In this document: positions 43,337 through 52,562 of the stretch, in pieces
Layout: each line of letters starts with the position of its first letter
Numbering within the stretch: the stretch's first letter is position 1
Assembly: GCA_964410965.1 (NCBI GenBank)
Contig: CAYPIY010000004.1
Coordinates: 186,001 to 250,000, forward strand
Source of the DNA: JBBIRG01 sp964410965
GTDB lineage: Bacteria; CLD3; SB21; JBBIRG01
Length of the DNA stretch: 64,000 nucleotides
Reading direction: 5' to 3'
Position numbers and translations under genes: made by a program
Notes under the pieces: generated by a model
What the model was told of the DNA's origin: nothing
Databases searched by the model: none
The model's input: the letters and a program-made list of their open reading frames with translations, nothing else

Positions 43337-44875
43337 TTATTTCAGTTCGGATTCGCTGAATACATTCGCTTCATAAGTAAAGAGTTCGGCGTCTTTCCAT
43401 CCGTCCCAGCCGATGCCCGCCTTATCGCGCGCGCAGTGGCCGAGAAATTCCTCTTTGGTCCACCCTGTCTCGTCTGCGACCTGGGGCAGGAACGTTCCGC
43501 TCCGGTGCCCTTTCTTGATCCAGATGCCGTGTTTGCCGAGCCGGAATTCATCGATGGATTTGATTTTTTTCAGGGGCGACAGAACGGAAATCTCGATCTC
43601 GATGTCTTTCAGCTCGGACGCCTGGACCTGGGGGAACCGGTAGTCCTGCGTGGCCGCGGCAATGGCCATTTCCCGGACGATGATATACAGGGCATCGCTT
43701 TCCCCGAACCGTCCGATGCAGCCGCGGAGCTGTTTCTTCTTGTGCAGGGTCACGAACGCACCGCATTTGGTTTTCAGCTGCGCCGAATACCCGGATTCAT
43801 CCAGTTCCGGTTTCGTCTGGTCGGTGACGAATTTCTCAATGGTCTTCCTGGCGATATGCAGCAGGTCTTTTTTGTCTTTTTCCGTGAGAATGAATTCACC
43901 CATGTCCTGTTTCTCCTTTCCGTACACCGCGATCGCGGCGTACCCGACAACACGGTTTTTTTCGCCGTACGGCGAGTCGCCTGAATTTTTATACTGAATG
44001 ATCCGGTAATCCGCCGGTTCATTCTGCGTCATGTACAGCAGAGTCAGCACGCTGGACCACCCGCAAAGGCCCGTGACAAGCTGTTTAACGCTTTTTTCCG
44101 AGTGCCTGTTCAGCGTGGCGGTCAGGCTGTCCGGGTGGTTGGCGAGAATGGCCTCAACGGTCGCCCGGTCCGCGGTGTTCGCGTCGTTGTAGGCCGGGTA
44201 ATGGGAAAAATCAGTGCTGATGACAAACAAATTGCCGGGATGAAAATACGGTTTCAGTGCGGCGGCTATCTTTTTCAGATCGGCCGTTTTTCCGGAGCCG
44301 ATCACGACGGGAATGATCCGGAAAGGCTTATTCAGGCGGTACTGAAGGAACGGCAGCTGGACCTCGAGCGAATGCTCGGCCGTATGCGCGTCCGCCCGGT
44401 CGTGAAAAACGTCATGCCGGCTGATCAGGGAATCGGCCAGGATGAAATTCACCGGCACCGTGCCCAGCGGCGTGATGAAATTTCCCTGACGGTAGACCGA
44501 GGCCCCGCCGAAAGCGACATGGTGGCTGGAACCGATCAGAAAGATATTCTCGAATGAAGCGCCGGTATCCAGCTGACCGAATGCCGAAGCGGCGACATCG
44601 CCGGAGAATACGTACCCCGCGTGCGGACTGATGAGCGCGAGAGGAGGGCCGCCGGGCCTTCTGATTTCCGCTTTCGCGAAGTGTGCACGGAGCGTTCCTC
44701 GCAGCACATCGGGGTCGTCGGGATAAAACTGGCCCGCGACGGCGGGTTTCCGGTCGATGGTTGCTTTCGTCTCTTTCCGCGACTGGCAATGAAAACTCCC
44801 CGCGGACACAGCCAGAAGGAGAATTCCTCCGCACCAGGCTGTCATTCGGATTCTGCACATTGCCGGAAAACGCAT
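43337..44875 (-). CDS. AmmeMemoRadiSam protein B/A fusion (Memo plus AMMECR1), exported
   Basis: The 512-residue product begins with a hydrophobic signal (GGILLLAVSAGSFHC), which may be a lipobox-like end. Residues about 45-320 are the Memo domain: ISPHAGYVFSGD, GSSHHVAFGG, HTAEHSLEVQLPFLQY and STDFSHYP, with TGLCGWSS near 255. The His and Cys expected for the Memo metal site are present. Residues about 335-505 are AMMECR1, with RGCIGRFGESDALY and TQDYRFPQV. It is first in the operon, with nine bases to the membrane protein. These domains are usually separate proteins; fusion and export are notable. Function of the system is unresolved. Confidence 0.93.
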   Translation of the reverse strand: MRFPAMCRIRMTAWCGGILLLAVSAGSFHCQSRKETKATIDRKPAVAGQFYPDDPDVLRGTLRAHFAKAEIRRPGGPPLALISPHAGYVFSGDVAASAFGQLDTGASFENIFLIGSSHHVAFGGASVYRQGNFITPLGTVPVNFILADSLISRHDVFHDRADAHTAEHSLEVQLPFLQYRLNKPFRIIPVVIGSGKTADLKKIAAALKPYFHPGNLFVISTDFSHYPAYNDANTADRATVEAILANHPDSLTATLNRHSEKSVKQLVTGLCGWSSVLTLLYMTQNEPADYRIIQYKNSGDSPYGEKNRVVGYAAIAVYGKEKQDMGEFILTEKDKKDLLHIARKTIEKFVTDQTKPELDESGYSAQLKTKCGAFVTLHKKKQLRGCIGRFGESDALYIIVREMAIAAATQDYRFPQVQASELKDIEIEISVLSPLKKIKSIDEFRLGKHGIWIKKGHRSGTFLPQVADETGWTKEEFLGHCARDKAGIGWDGWKDAELFTYEANVFSESELK

Positions 44876-44949
44876 CAGTGAAATTCCTTTTATCTTTGGG
44901 TGCGGGATTTATATGATCAACTCATATGCCGTCCATATAATATAATTCT

Positions 44950-45489
44950 TTATTTCAAAAATAACATCTTTTTTGATTGTGTCCGATGGCCGGCCGTGAT
45001 GCATGAAGTGTATTGCCCGCCTGTATTATCCACGGCCATGTACGGCTTGTCTTGATTATATTCATAATTCACGGAGACGAGGATGTGATTCTGCCAGGTT
45101 TGACCGTAATTGTTGGATTTGGATAAATACACCGGGCCTCTGCCGCCATTATCATTACGATATGTATTGTAACAATAATAAGTATTCCCATACCTGTCAA
45201 ATCCACAGGAGGGATCGAAACCATAAGTTAAATTCAAGCTGATATCAGGAACAATACTTTTAACGAACCAAGTTATACCACCATCAGAAGAAATAGCATA
45301 ACCAGGTTTAGATCTAATATTGGTTCTAAAGTCATTCCATGTAGCAATAATAAATTTAGGGTTAATCGGACTCACAGCTATGGCCGTCTCATGTTGGTCT
45401 AACGCACCCCAAGTAATTGAATCGATTTGAACTTGAGCATGAAGATTAATCGTTAAAATAGTTATCAATAAAAGCATTATCGTTTTCAT
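44950..45489 (-). pseudogene. Truncated BNR/sialidase-like secreted protein with only the tail of a T9SS sorting domain
   Basis: ATG 45489 follows GGGAGG. The 179-residue product has a signal peptide (about 1-19), then a BNR-type start: DQHETAIAVSPINPKFIIATWNDF and SSDGGITWF, GQTWQNHILV. It jumps from YMAVDNTGGQYTS to TQSKKMLFLK, which is the last part of a T9SS tail, compare VQTKKMILMK at 49067. The propeller remainder and most of the sorting domain are missing, so an internal deletion is likely. It may still be translated but is probably not functional. Confidence 0.75.
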
Positions 45490-45500
45490 CACGCACCTCC

Positions 45501-47792
45501 CTACTTTAAGAAAATTAATTTTTTTACATCCATTTTTCCTTTTACAGTTAATTTACACAGATAAATACCGCTTGCTGCTTGGTTTCCGTATTTGTCTTTC
45601 CCGTTCCATTGAATAGAATGAATACCCTTAGACTGCATACCTTTTTGTAATGTAATCAACTCCTTACCCAAAACGTTATAAATATTTAATTCAACAACTT
45701 CATTGTTAGGTAACACATAAGATATTGTAGTTGAGCTGTTGAAAGGATTTGGATAATTTTGAAACAGGAAAAATTTATTCTTCTTCGGCATTTCGTTATC
45801 TTTAATATTCACCAAATTATTTCTAAAAGATACTATCCCCCCCTCTCCGTAAATTACCAATAAAACGTCATCTTTTGTCGTTACAGATTCAATTCCAATA
45901 TGAATCATTCGTTGATAGGGATGATAAGGATCGGAAACATCAACGATTCCCAGTTTACCACCACCCCAGTAAACATAATTGCCATCACGATGCATGTTGA
46001 CAATATAATAATTATAGGGAAATGGTTCAGTATGTCCTATTGAAAAAATATTTATCGGATTACTGCAATTTAGAACAAATACGGTATCAAAACAATGAGC
46101 GTAAATTAAAGTATCATTTACTATTATGCCCATGATATCAAACGGCCTTTTTTGAAATACAGAAACCAGTTTTATTTGCGCCGGATTAGAATAATTAAGA
46201 ACATACATTTTGGAATAATCGTTAGTTGTTAAATATATGAGCGAATCGGTGACTTCAATATCAAGTGGTTTAACGTTATTTCTATATATACCAAGATTGA
46301 CTGGGTCGTGGACATTGCTTACGTTAATGATTTCAAGTATAGAATCCGTTTGTGCGTATTCTGAATTATTTTGTGTAATAAACAAATAATTTCTGAATTT
46401 TTTTATTCTATTATAAGTATTTTTAATAATACTTTTATAGCGAGAAACGATAAAAGGATTACTCATATCCGATATATCTACAATATATATTCCTGAGGTT
46501 GTATCATATAGATGATTGTATATGTACCCGTTTCTTGCTATAGCAAAAGCATAATTGCTATCTATAACAACATCTGATACTCCGCTTTCAATGTTGACAT
46601 TTGAAATCGGTTTAAAGTTGTACGGATCAGAAATATCGATGATCCATAAACCAGATAAACCACAGCACACAATGGCATATTTTTCTTTAATTTTTATATT
46701 ATAAAAAGATTCTGCCATTGCAAAATAGTTGATTTGTTTTAACGAATCCGGATTCTCTGCGTCAATTAGCATCATGCCGGACAGAACACCCGTAATGAGC
46801 TTTCCGTTATCATAATTAATAAAACCATAATAATGACTAAGATTATTTGTGCTGAAATACCCGCTTAGTTTTGGATTTGATTGCTCTGATATATCAAACG
46901 TGTAAACGCCTCGAGCCGCTGTGGCATAAACATGGTTTTGATTCACAGCCATTTTAAATATGCCGCCTTGTGTCAATAACTTAGCGCCTCCTAAGCGAAC
47001 AGGGTTGAATCGGTCTTTTACCGAATAGACTAAAAAACTATCATTATTTGTACTGACCAATAACAATGTATCACAGACGGTTAAATTCGATATATATGTC
47101 TCTAATGCATAAGTATAACTAGTCGGATTATCAGGGTTGGTAATATCAATGATTGAAAAACCCTGCATTTGGTCGCCATTCGCATAGACAGTTTTACCAT
47201 GGACAGTTATATTTGAGGGAAACTCCATTCCAACGAAATTACAGCCTCCACGTAAATAAGGGTTGGATGGATTTGAAATATCAATAATCTGCAGATAACA
47301 ACCCCATGTGGCAGTATAGGCAAATGAGTCCGTAACAGCTAAAAACCAACCATGGGTGCTGACACTGCCAAGTAATGATGGTTGATATGGATTCGAAATA
47401 TCCAGAATATATAAATAACCTCCTGCTTGTGCATACAAATAATTATCTTTAACGATCAGTTCATCAACACTACCTCCACCAGTCAGATATTCACCGATGA
47501 TAGCCGGAGTCTCAGGATTACTGATATCTAATATCTGTATGAGCGAACCGTTGCCAATGTATGCGTAAGGCAAATGAATATCCACGCCTCCGCAGGCGCC
47601 CCATGCCCATCTTCCGAGTAATGTAAGCACGCTGTCGTCCATGGGTTTCTGGAAATTATTTTGCTGTTTTTGCCGGCGCTCATACTCTTCGCGCATCCGT
47701 TTAATGTACATGTTATCTTCAATCGAGCCCTGCGCAATTACCGGATGTAAAGATATTATGAATGCGAATACGATGAATAATAACCGATTCAT
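45501..47792 (-). CDS. LVIVD-repeat secreted protein with T9SS sorting domain
   Basis: The 763-residue protein has a signal peptide ending HPVIAQ. From about residue 50 to 665 it holds repeated LVIVD-like units, such as LQIIDISNPSNPYLRG, LYILDISNPYQPSLLG and LWIIDISDPYNFKPIS, which should form a propeller. The last 85 residues are a T9SS type A sorting domain: FLFQNYPNPFNSSTTISYVLP, quoted in part as QNYPNPFNSSTTISY, then ELNIYNVLGKEL and the end VKKLIFLK. It is probably exported and surface-attached or released. It is clearly more AT-rich than flanking genes. It sits between two related truncated fragments. Confidence 0.9.
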   Translation of the reverse strand: MNRLLFIVFAFIISLHPVIAQGSIEDNMYIKRMREEYERRQKQQNNFQKPMDDSVLTLLGRWAWGACGGVDIHLPYAYIGNGSLIQILDISNPETPAIIGEYLTGGGSVDELIVKDNYLYAQAGGYLYILDISNPYQPSLLGSVSTHGWFLAVTDSFAYTATWGCYLQIIDISNPSNPYLRGGCNFVGMEFPSNITVHGKTVYANGDQMQGFSIIDITNPDNPTSYTYALETYISNLTVCDTLLLVSTNNDSFLVYSVKDRFNPVRLGGAKLLTQGGIFKMAVNQNHVYATAARGVYTFDISEQSNPKLSGYFSTNNLSHYYGFINYDNGKLITGVLSGMMLIDAENPDSLKQINYFAMAESFYNIKIKEKYAIVCCGLSGLWIIDISDPYNFKPISNVNIESGVSDVVIDSNYAFAIARNGYIYNHLYDTTSGIYIVDISDMSNPFIVSRYKSIIKNTYNRIKKFRNYLFITQNNSEYAQTDSILEIINVSNVHDPVNLGIYRNNVKPLDIEVTDSLIYLTTNDYSKMYVLNYSNPAQIKLVSVFQKRPFDIMGIIVNDTLIYAHCFDTVFVLNCSNPINIFSIGHTEPFPYNYYIVNMHRDGNYVYWGGGKLGIVDVSDPYHPYQRMIHIGIESVTTKDDVLLVIYGEGGIVSFRNNLVNIKDNEMPKKNKFFLFQNYPNPFNSSTTISYVLPNNEVVELNIYNVLGKELITLQKGMQSKGIHSIQWNGKDKYGNQAASGIYLCKLTVKGKMDVKKLIFLK

Positions 47793-47837
47793 AGAATAAT
47801 CCTTTTTTTATACTCCCGCAAACGTAGATGGGTATTA

Positions 47838-48050
47838 TTAATGTAAAGCAGGGAAATGAGAAAAGCAAGCGGGGGAGGGAAAATCATTCCATGTCGCCAT
47901 CATTATTTTCGTATTAACCGGCGAAATGGAAATAGACGTTTCATGCTGATCAAGATCATTGTATGTCAGCCGGATATTCGGCGGATATTGCGCCTCGATG
48001 TTCGTTATCACTAAGGTTAATAAACCGGTGATTGCCATAATTCGTCCCAT
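47838..48050 (-). pseudogene. N-terminal fragment of a second BNR-type secreted protein
   Basis: A 70-residue open frame starts at ATG 48050 after AGAGGAG. It has a signal peptide (ITGLLTLVITNIEAQ), then DLDQHETSISISPVNTKIMMATWNDF, which aligns with DQHETAIAVSPINPKFIIATWNDF of the 44950 gene. It then ends with an unrelated tail (PSPACFSHFPALH) at a stop, so the propeller is lost. It is a remnant of a paralogue, with its start signals intact. Confidence 0.75.
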
Positions 48051-48093
48051 AACTCAACTCCTCTCTTTCATTTTAAAACAAAAATTTCTTGGA

Positions 48094-48177
48094 ATGAGAA
48101 AACGCGCCGCGGAATTCCGCATCGCTATGGCGAAGCAGGAAGCGATCGAAGCGGCTTCAAAAATGCCAAGAGAATAA
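48094..48177 (+). other. Possible remnant of a coding sequence
   Basis: ATG 48094 opens a 27-residue frame MRKRAAEFRIAMAKQEAI followed by EAASKMPRE and a TAA. Its GC-rich, coding-like composition contrasts with the AT-rich surroundings, but it is too short to assign and lacks a clear ribosome site. Confidence 0.25.
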
Positions 48178-48307
48178 CATTTTCAGAACAACGAGTAATC
48201 TTTTTCAATTTTGCAGATATACCTATAATAAACAATACTTTTATATGGAATCGACACTGTCGCTTATATATGTATTTTGACGATAACTCATTGAATAACA
48301 AATTTAA

Positions 48308-48692
48308 GTGATTGAAAATGGTTTTACCCCGATGTCAAATGATTTTACCCCAATGATTTACCCTTTTACCCCGATGACAAATGATTTTACCCTGTTGAAA
48401 AATGGTTTTACCCTAATAATTTATTCTTTCACCCCGGTGAAAAATGATTTCACACCCTTGAATTACGATTCCACCCCGATGACAAATGTATTAACCCCAA
48501 TGAAGAATGATTTTACCCTGATGATTTATTCTTTTACCCCGATGAACAATCGATTTGCCACAATGAATTACGCTTTCACCCCAAAGAATAAGGATGTGAA
48601 CCTGAAGAAGTATCGTTTCAATCCGATGATATGATATTTCACCCCAATGATAAGCGTCCTAACCCGATGATGTACTGTTTTCTTACGGATGA
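48308..48692 (+). repeat. Degenerate 21-bp tandem repeat (minisatellite), about 17-18 units
   Basis: The unit is close to ATGA(C/A)AAATGATTTTACCCC and recurs every 21 bases. Translated in the frame starting 48308 it gives heptads such as SNDFTPM, TNDFTLL, KNDFTPL and IYSFTPM. A stop at 48632-48634 breaks the frame, yet the repeat continues beyond it, and one frame is GTG-started without ribosome site. The array is therefore treated as a repeat, not a gene. Interval 48178-48307 before it has no recognisable gene. Confidence 0.85.
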
Positions 48693-48772
48693 AAACTTCC
48701 TGATACCGCGCAATTACAGTTCCGACAGGATGAGCGGCTTTCTTTCTCTGCGATAATTATTGAATCCGAACA

Positions 48773-48964
48773 TTATAGTTCTCGGCGTTCCAGCAAAACC
48801 CATAATGCCAGCGCGCCAAGGAACACGGCGGCAACCGCGCTCATCCAGACCGGAATCTCAATTCCGTCCGCGATCACCTCGATCTGAAAAATGAACCGGA
48901 GAAACTGCAGGATAGCGATTAAAACCAGAAACAGCCCGGCTGCTGACGACGCGGGTTTTTTCAT
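48773..48964 (-). CDS. Small two-helix membrane protein
   Basis: ATG 48964 follows an excellent AGGAGG; the longer frame to 49012 is unsupported. The 63-residue protein starts MKKPASSAAGLFLVLIAILQFLRF, given here only in part as AGLFLVLIAILQFLRF, then has a short loop, IEIPVWMSAVAAVFLGALALWV as the second hydrophobic helix, and a charged end LLERREL. Small proteins with this look are scattered in FCB genomes. No function is known. It lies alone between the minisatellite and the subtilase. Confidence 0.75.
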   Translation of the reverse strand: MKKPASSAAGLFLVLIAILQFLRFIFQIEVIADGIEIPVWMSAVAAVFLGALALWVLLERREL

Positions 48965-49012
48965 ATTGTCACCTCCTGAAAACAATTTAATACCTGTCAT
49001 CATGACACGCAA

Positions 49013-49042
49013 TAAAAAAACCCGTTACGGAAATAACGGGTT
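49013..49042 (-). terminator. Rho-independent terminator after the subtilase gene
   Basis: On the minus strand AACCCGTTA/TAACGGGTT (49034-49042 with 49019-49027) pair around a six-base loop, followed by seven T (49020-49014). The subtilase stop is at 49067. Confidence 0.9.
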
Positions 49043-49066
49043 TTCAGTGACTGATCTGCATGAATG

Positions 49067-52000
49067 CTATTTCATGAGAATCATCTTTTTCGTTTGAACA
49101 AAATTTCCTGCCCTGAGCCGGTAGAGATAGAGCCCTGAGGACACCGTCCTTCCGTGATGATCCCTGCCGTCCCACTGCACCTGCCTGTATCCGGGTTCCT
49201 GCATTTCGTCCACCAGCGTCCTTACTTCCTGGCCGAGAAGGTTGTACACCGTCAGCGTGACCTTTGACCGGTCGCGGACCGAGTAACGGATGGCGGTCAG
49301 GGGATTGAAGGGATTCGGGAAATTCTGGGCAAGAGCGAACTTATCGGGCAATCCCTGATTCGGGTCATCCACGCCGACATCGGGAAGAACATGCAGGGGA
49401 TAAATCTGAGTCGATGTCCCCAGATCATTCACCGCGGAGAGGATTACCCAATAATTACCCGTTTCGTCCGGGGTCCACTGAATCATTCCGCTTACGCTGT
49501 CGATGGTCATCCCGGTCGGATATTCAGTCAGGCGGTAGACGGGAGCCGGTATTCCGGACGCGCCGGCGTTATACTGATACGTATGATTCACCATCACCGT
49601 CGTATCCGGAACCGAGGTGATGACCGGAACGGCGACGTAGGTTCCGACTTCAAGAATTTCGCCGGCTGACGTTACCGCCCAGCCGCTGGATGTGTCCATG
49701 ACGGAAAAGTCCACCACCGTGCCGGAAACCGAGGGTATGATCTGGGTCTGCCACGTCAGGGAAACATTGTTCGCCACGCTGCGGTACATTTTCCCCGAAG
49801 CGGTCGCGCACCAGGCGTAGGCCGAGTTGGGCGTGCAGACGACATGGTGATCCGTGGTCGCGGCCGGCAACGCTCCGGTGAACCACGCGGCCCCGCCGTT
49901 GGTGGTCCTCATGTAGGTCGTCTTGGACGAGTTGTCGCCGTTGCCCGCGAGCCCGTTCAGCGTATCGCTGAAACTGAGGGAGGTCGTCGAGGTAATGCCT
50001 GTCGTCGCGGAAGAAATCCAGGTGGTTCCTCCGTTCGTGGTGCGCCATATTTTTGTCTTGTTGGTGCCAAACCAGCCGTGACGGGTACCGATCCAGTGCA
50101 TGGAATTGTTCCATCCGGCCTCACCGCTCGCCGGAACGGGTTCCGTGGCGGTCCGGTACCAGCTGGCGCCGCCGTCGGTTGTCCGGAGTATGGTCCAGTT
50201 GCCCACAGGATCGCCCTGCGCAACGCCGTTCACCGCGTCGAACATGTGAATGGCGTTGATGAACCCGCCGGATTGCGTGAATACCTGCTGCCAGGATGCG
50301 CCACCGTCGGTGGTTCTGTATATGTAGGTCGATGATGACGATGAAGTCGTAAACGCCGTGTTCGCGTCGACCGCCTCGACATTATAAAGGTCCTGCGCCC
50401 CGATGATGCCGCTGTTAATGAATTCCCAGTTTGACCCGCCGTCGGTCGTGCGGGTTATAGCGCCGCCGTTCCCGACCGCCCAGACAACGTTCGCATCGGC
50501 GGCATCAACGCTTAATAACGCTCCCACGGGGCTGATCTGCGAAGACCAGTTCGGCAACGCCGGATACACCGTGATCGTGATGCCGAACGCGTCCCGGTAA
50601 TTGCCGTCCGCCGAAACGGAAATCTTCAGGAAAATCGTTGTGATGGCCGACAGGGACGGATCCACCCGCAACAGCGCCGGAGACATGGTTTTTTGCATAC
50701 CGGCCGCAACGGACGAAATGACCGGTGGATTTTGGATCACGGTAACCTGGGAACCCGACGGTGACACCGTGATGGTCACATTATTCGCGTCCGCGAACAG
50801 CACATTCTTAAAAACGGCCGAGAGACGGATTGTATCCCCGGGAAGGAAAATCACATTTTCCCCGGAAGAAGTCACGGCCTGCGAACTGATCATATCCAGT
50901 CCCGGACGGGATTCGGTCAGCGCGCGGTAGAAATTCACCCTGCCATGCCCCAGTTTCCCGGCATAGCTTGTATTGCCCGTTACCGCATCGATGGAATCTG
51001 AAGTCACGCGAATCTGCGTCCGGATCTGATCCGGAGTCCATGACGGATTTTTGGTTTTGAGAAGTCCCGCCAGCCCGGCTACCATGGGCGTGGACATCGA
51101 GGTTCCGCTCCAGTTCGTGCTCTGGTAGGTAGCGCCTCCGGCCGCGTCCACGCAGGAAACGACATTCACGCCGACGGCGTAAACCGGCACGGTGGTCCCG
51201 TAATTGGAAAAGCTGGCTTTGGCATCACTCGTTTTGGATGTCGCTCCTACGGCCAGTACCCGGTAATAATTGGAAGGATAATTCGGGATCAGGTCATTAT
51301 TATCCCCGACATCGTCCGATCCCCCGTTGCCCGAGGCCCCCAGAACGAGAGAACCCGCGTCCGTTACGGCGCTGATCACGTCCTGTTCGAAATTGGAATA
51401 TCCGCCGGCTCCGCCCCAGCTGCAGCTGATGATGCCGGCGCCTTGCTCAGCGGCGTATAAAATGCCTTCGTATCCGTAATAAACAGCCCGATCAACCGAC
51501 GTATGCCCTGCCCCAACAGGCAGAATCCGTGGATTAAAGGCCGTACCGGCCATGCCCAGTCCGTTTTTCGTTACCGCGCCGAAATAACTTGCGCAGGCCG
51601 TTCCGTGATCCGCACTGAGCGGAGTCGCGGCGGCGCCGCGCGGGTTCCAGAAATCATTGGCAAAATTCCAACCTATGCCATTGTCAACAAACCCGTCTCC
51701 ATCCTGGTCAATACCGTCACGGTCGCCCGAAGGATACGCCGCGGTGTCCCATACTCCGTTTCCGTTACGGTCTTCCGCCGCATTAAGATAAATGTTCTCT
51801 TTTAAATCCTGATGTTCCCACATGGTTCCGCCATCCACAACGGCGATGATGACGCGCTGGTTCTTAGGGATCAGACCGCCGGAACTGGAATCGGCCCGTA
51901 TGATATCCCATGCCTGCGGAATTTTCATGATTCCGAAATATCCGTTTTGCGGACCGGGTGAACCGCCTGCATAAAGGGGATCTCCGGGTATATAGGACAG

Positions 52001-52480
52001 ATAGTGAATCCTTTTCGGTTCGGCATATTCGACCGATACATCACGCATCAGAGTTTCCGCGGCCTCAAATTCATTTGTTCCGGACTTCAGATCCGCATAA
52101 TACAAACGATCCAGGCGGTATGCCGCATTCACAGACGCCAGGCGGTTCATCACGGGAACGACGGGTGTCAGCCGCGTAACGCCTGCCCGCTGCAATTGGG
52201 CATTGAGCAGCGGATGAGAGGTCATCGCCGCTCCCTTATCGATCTTAACGGTTGATTTGAATTTAACAATCAATACCCCCGGAACCACCGGAGTGTTCTT
52301 GCTTTTCCATTCCTTTAATGCCGACAACTTCGATTTTTTATCGGCATGTTCTTTTTCATCCGCCCGGCCTGACTTTAATGCCATGGAATCCTGAACGCCC
52401 CAGAACAATAATCCAGCCAGCATGATGGTCATCATCACAAATCGATAACGGCTGCTTTCAAATGTGGATCGGCCTGTCAT
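49067..52480 (-). CDS. Secreted S8 subtilisin-like protease with YCF48-like propeller and T9SS sorting domain
   Basis: ATG 52480 is chosen because AGGAAA precedes it; the ATG at 52495 lacks one (1137 residues). Signal segment about 15-38, then a propeptide-like region. The catalytic triad is Asp in IIAVVDGGTMW near 212, His in DHGTACAS near 288 and Ser in NWSGTSMSTPMVAG near 460. A region from about 660 to 960 has repeats such as NVVWAVGNGGAITRTTDGGSNW, quoted in part as ITRTTDGGSNW, matching YCF48/BNR-type propellers. An Ig-like domain with MIQWTPDETG follows. The last 85 residues are a T9SS domain with QNFPNPFNP and the end TKKMILMK. Confidence 0.92.
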   Translation of the reverse strand: MTGRSTFESSRYRFVMMTIMLAGLLFWGVQDSMALKSGRADEKEHADKKSKLSALKEWKSKNTPVVPGVLIVKFKSTVKIDKGAAMTSHPLLNAQLQRAGVTRLTPVVPVMNRLASVNAAYRLDRLYYADLKSGTNEFEAAETLMRDVSVEYAEPKRIHYLSYIPGDPLYAGGSPGPQNGYFGIMKIPQAWDIIRADSSSGGLIPKNQRVIIAVVDGGTMWEHQDLKENIYLNAAEDRNGNGVWDTAAYPSGDRDGIDQDGDGFVDNGIGWNFANDFWNPRGAAATPLSADHGTACASYFGAVTKNGLGMAGTAFNPRILPVGAGHTSVDRAVYYGYEGILYAAEQGAGIISCSWGGAGGYSNFEQDVISAVTDAGSLVLGASGNGGSDDVGDNNDLIPNYPSNYYRVLAVGATSKTSDAKASFSNYGTTVPVYAVGVNVVSCVDAAGGATYQSTNWSGTSMSTPMVAGLAGLLKTKNPSWTPDQIRTQIRVTSDSIDAVTGNTSYAGKLGHGRVNFYRALTESRPGLDMISSQAVTSSGENVIFLPGDTIRLSAVFKNVLFADANNVTITVSPSGSQVTVIQNPPVISSVAAGMQKTMSPALLRVDPSLSAITTIFLKISVSADGNYRDAFGITITVYPALPNWSSQISPVGALLSVDAADANVVWAVGNGGAITRTTDGGSNWEFINSGIIGAQDLYNVEAVDANTAFTTSSSSSTYIYRTTDGGASWQQVFTQSGGFINAIHMFDAVNGVAQGDPVGNWTILRTTDGGASWYRTATEPVPASGEAGWNNSMHWIGTRHGWFGTNKTKIWRTTNGGTTWISSATTGITSTTSLSFSDTLNGLAGNGDNSSKTTYMRTTNGGAAWFTGALPAATTDHHVVCTPNSAYAWCATASGKMYRSVANNVSLTWQTQIIPSVSGTVVDFSVMDTSSGWAVTSAGEILEVGTYVAVPVITSVPDTTVMVNHTYQYNAGASGIPAPVYRLTEYPTGMTIDSVSGMIQWTPDETGNYWVILSAVNDLGTSTQIYPLHVLPDVGVDDPNQGLPDKFALAQNFPNPFNPLTAIRYSVRDRSKVTLTVYNLLGQEVRTLVDEMQEPGYRQVQWDGRDHHGRTVSSGLYLYRLRAGNFVQTKKMILMK

Positions 52481-52562
52481 TACATTTCCTTTCATTGGTT
52501 GGGAAAGAATTGGTTTCGTTTTAAAAACGCTTATGGTAATGAAAAATTATTTGAATTGAAAC

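Noticed and set aside
48308..48692. CRISPR-like array or coding gene
   Set aside because: Units are contiguous with no spacers and are only 21 bases, so it is not CRISPR. The frame has a GTG start without a ribosome site and an internal stop inside the array, so coding is not supported.
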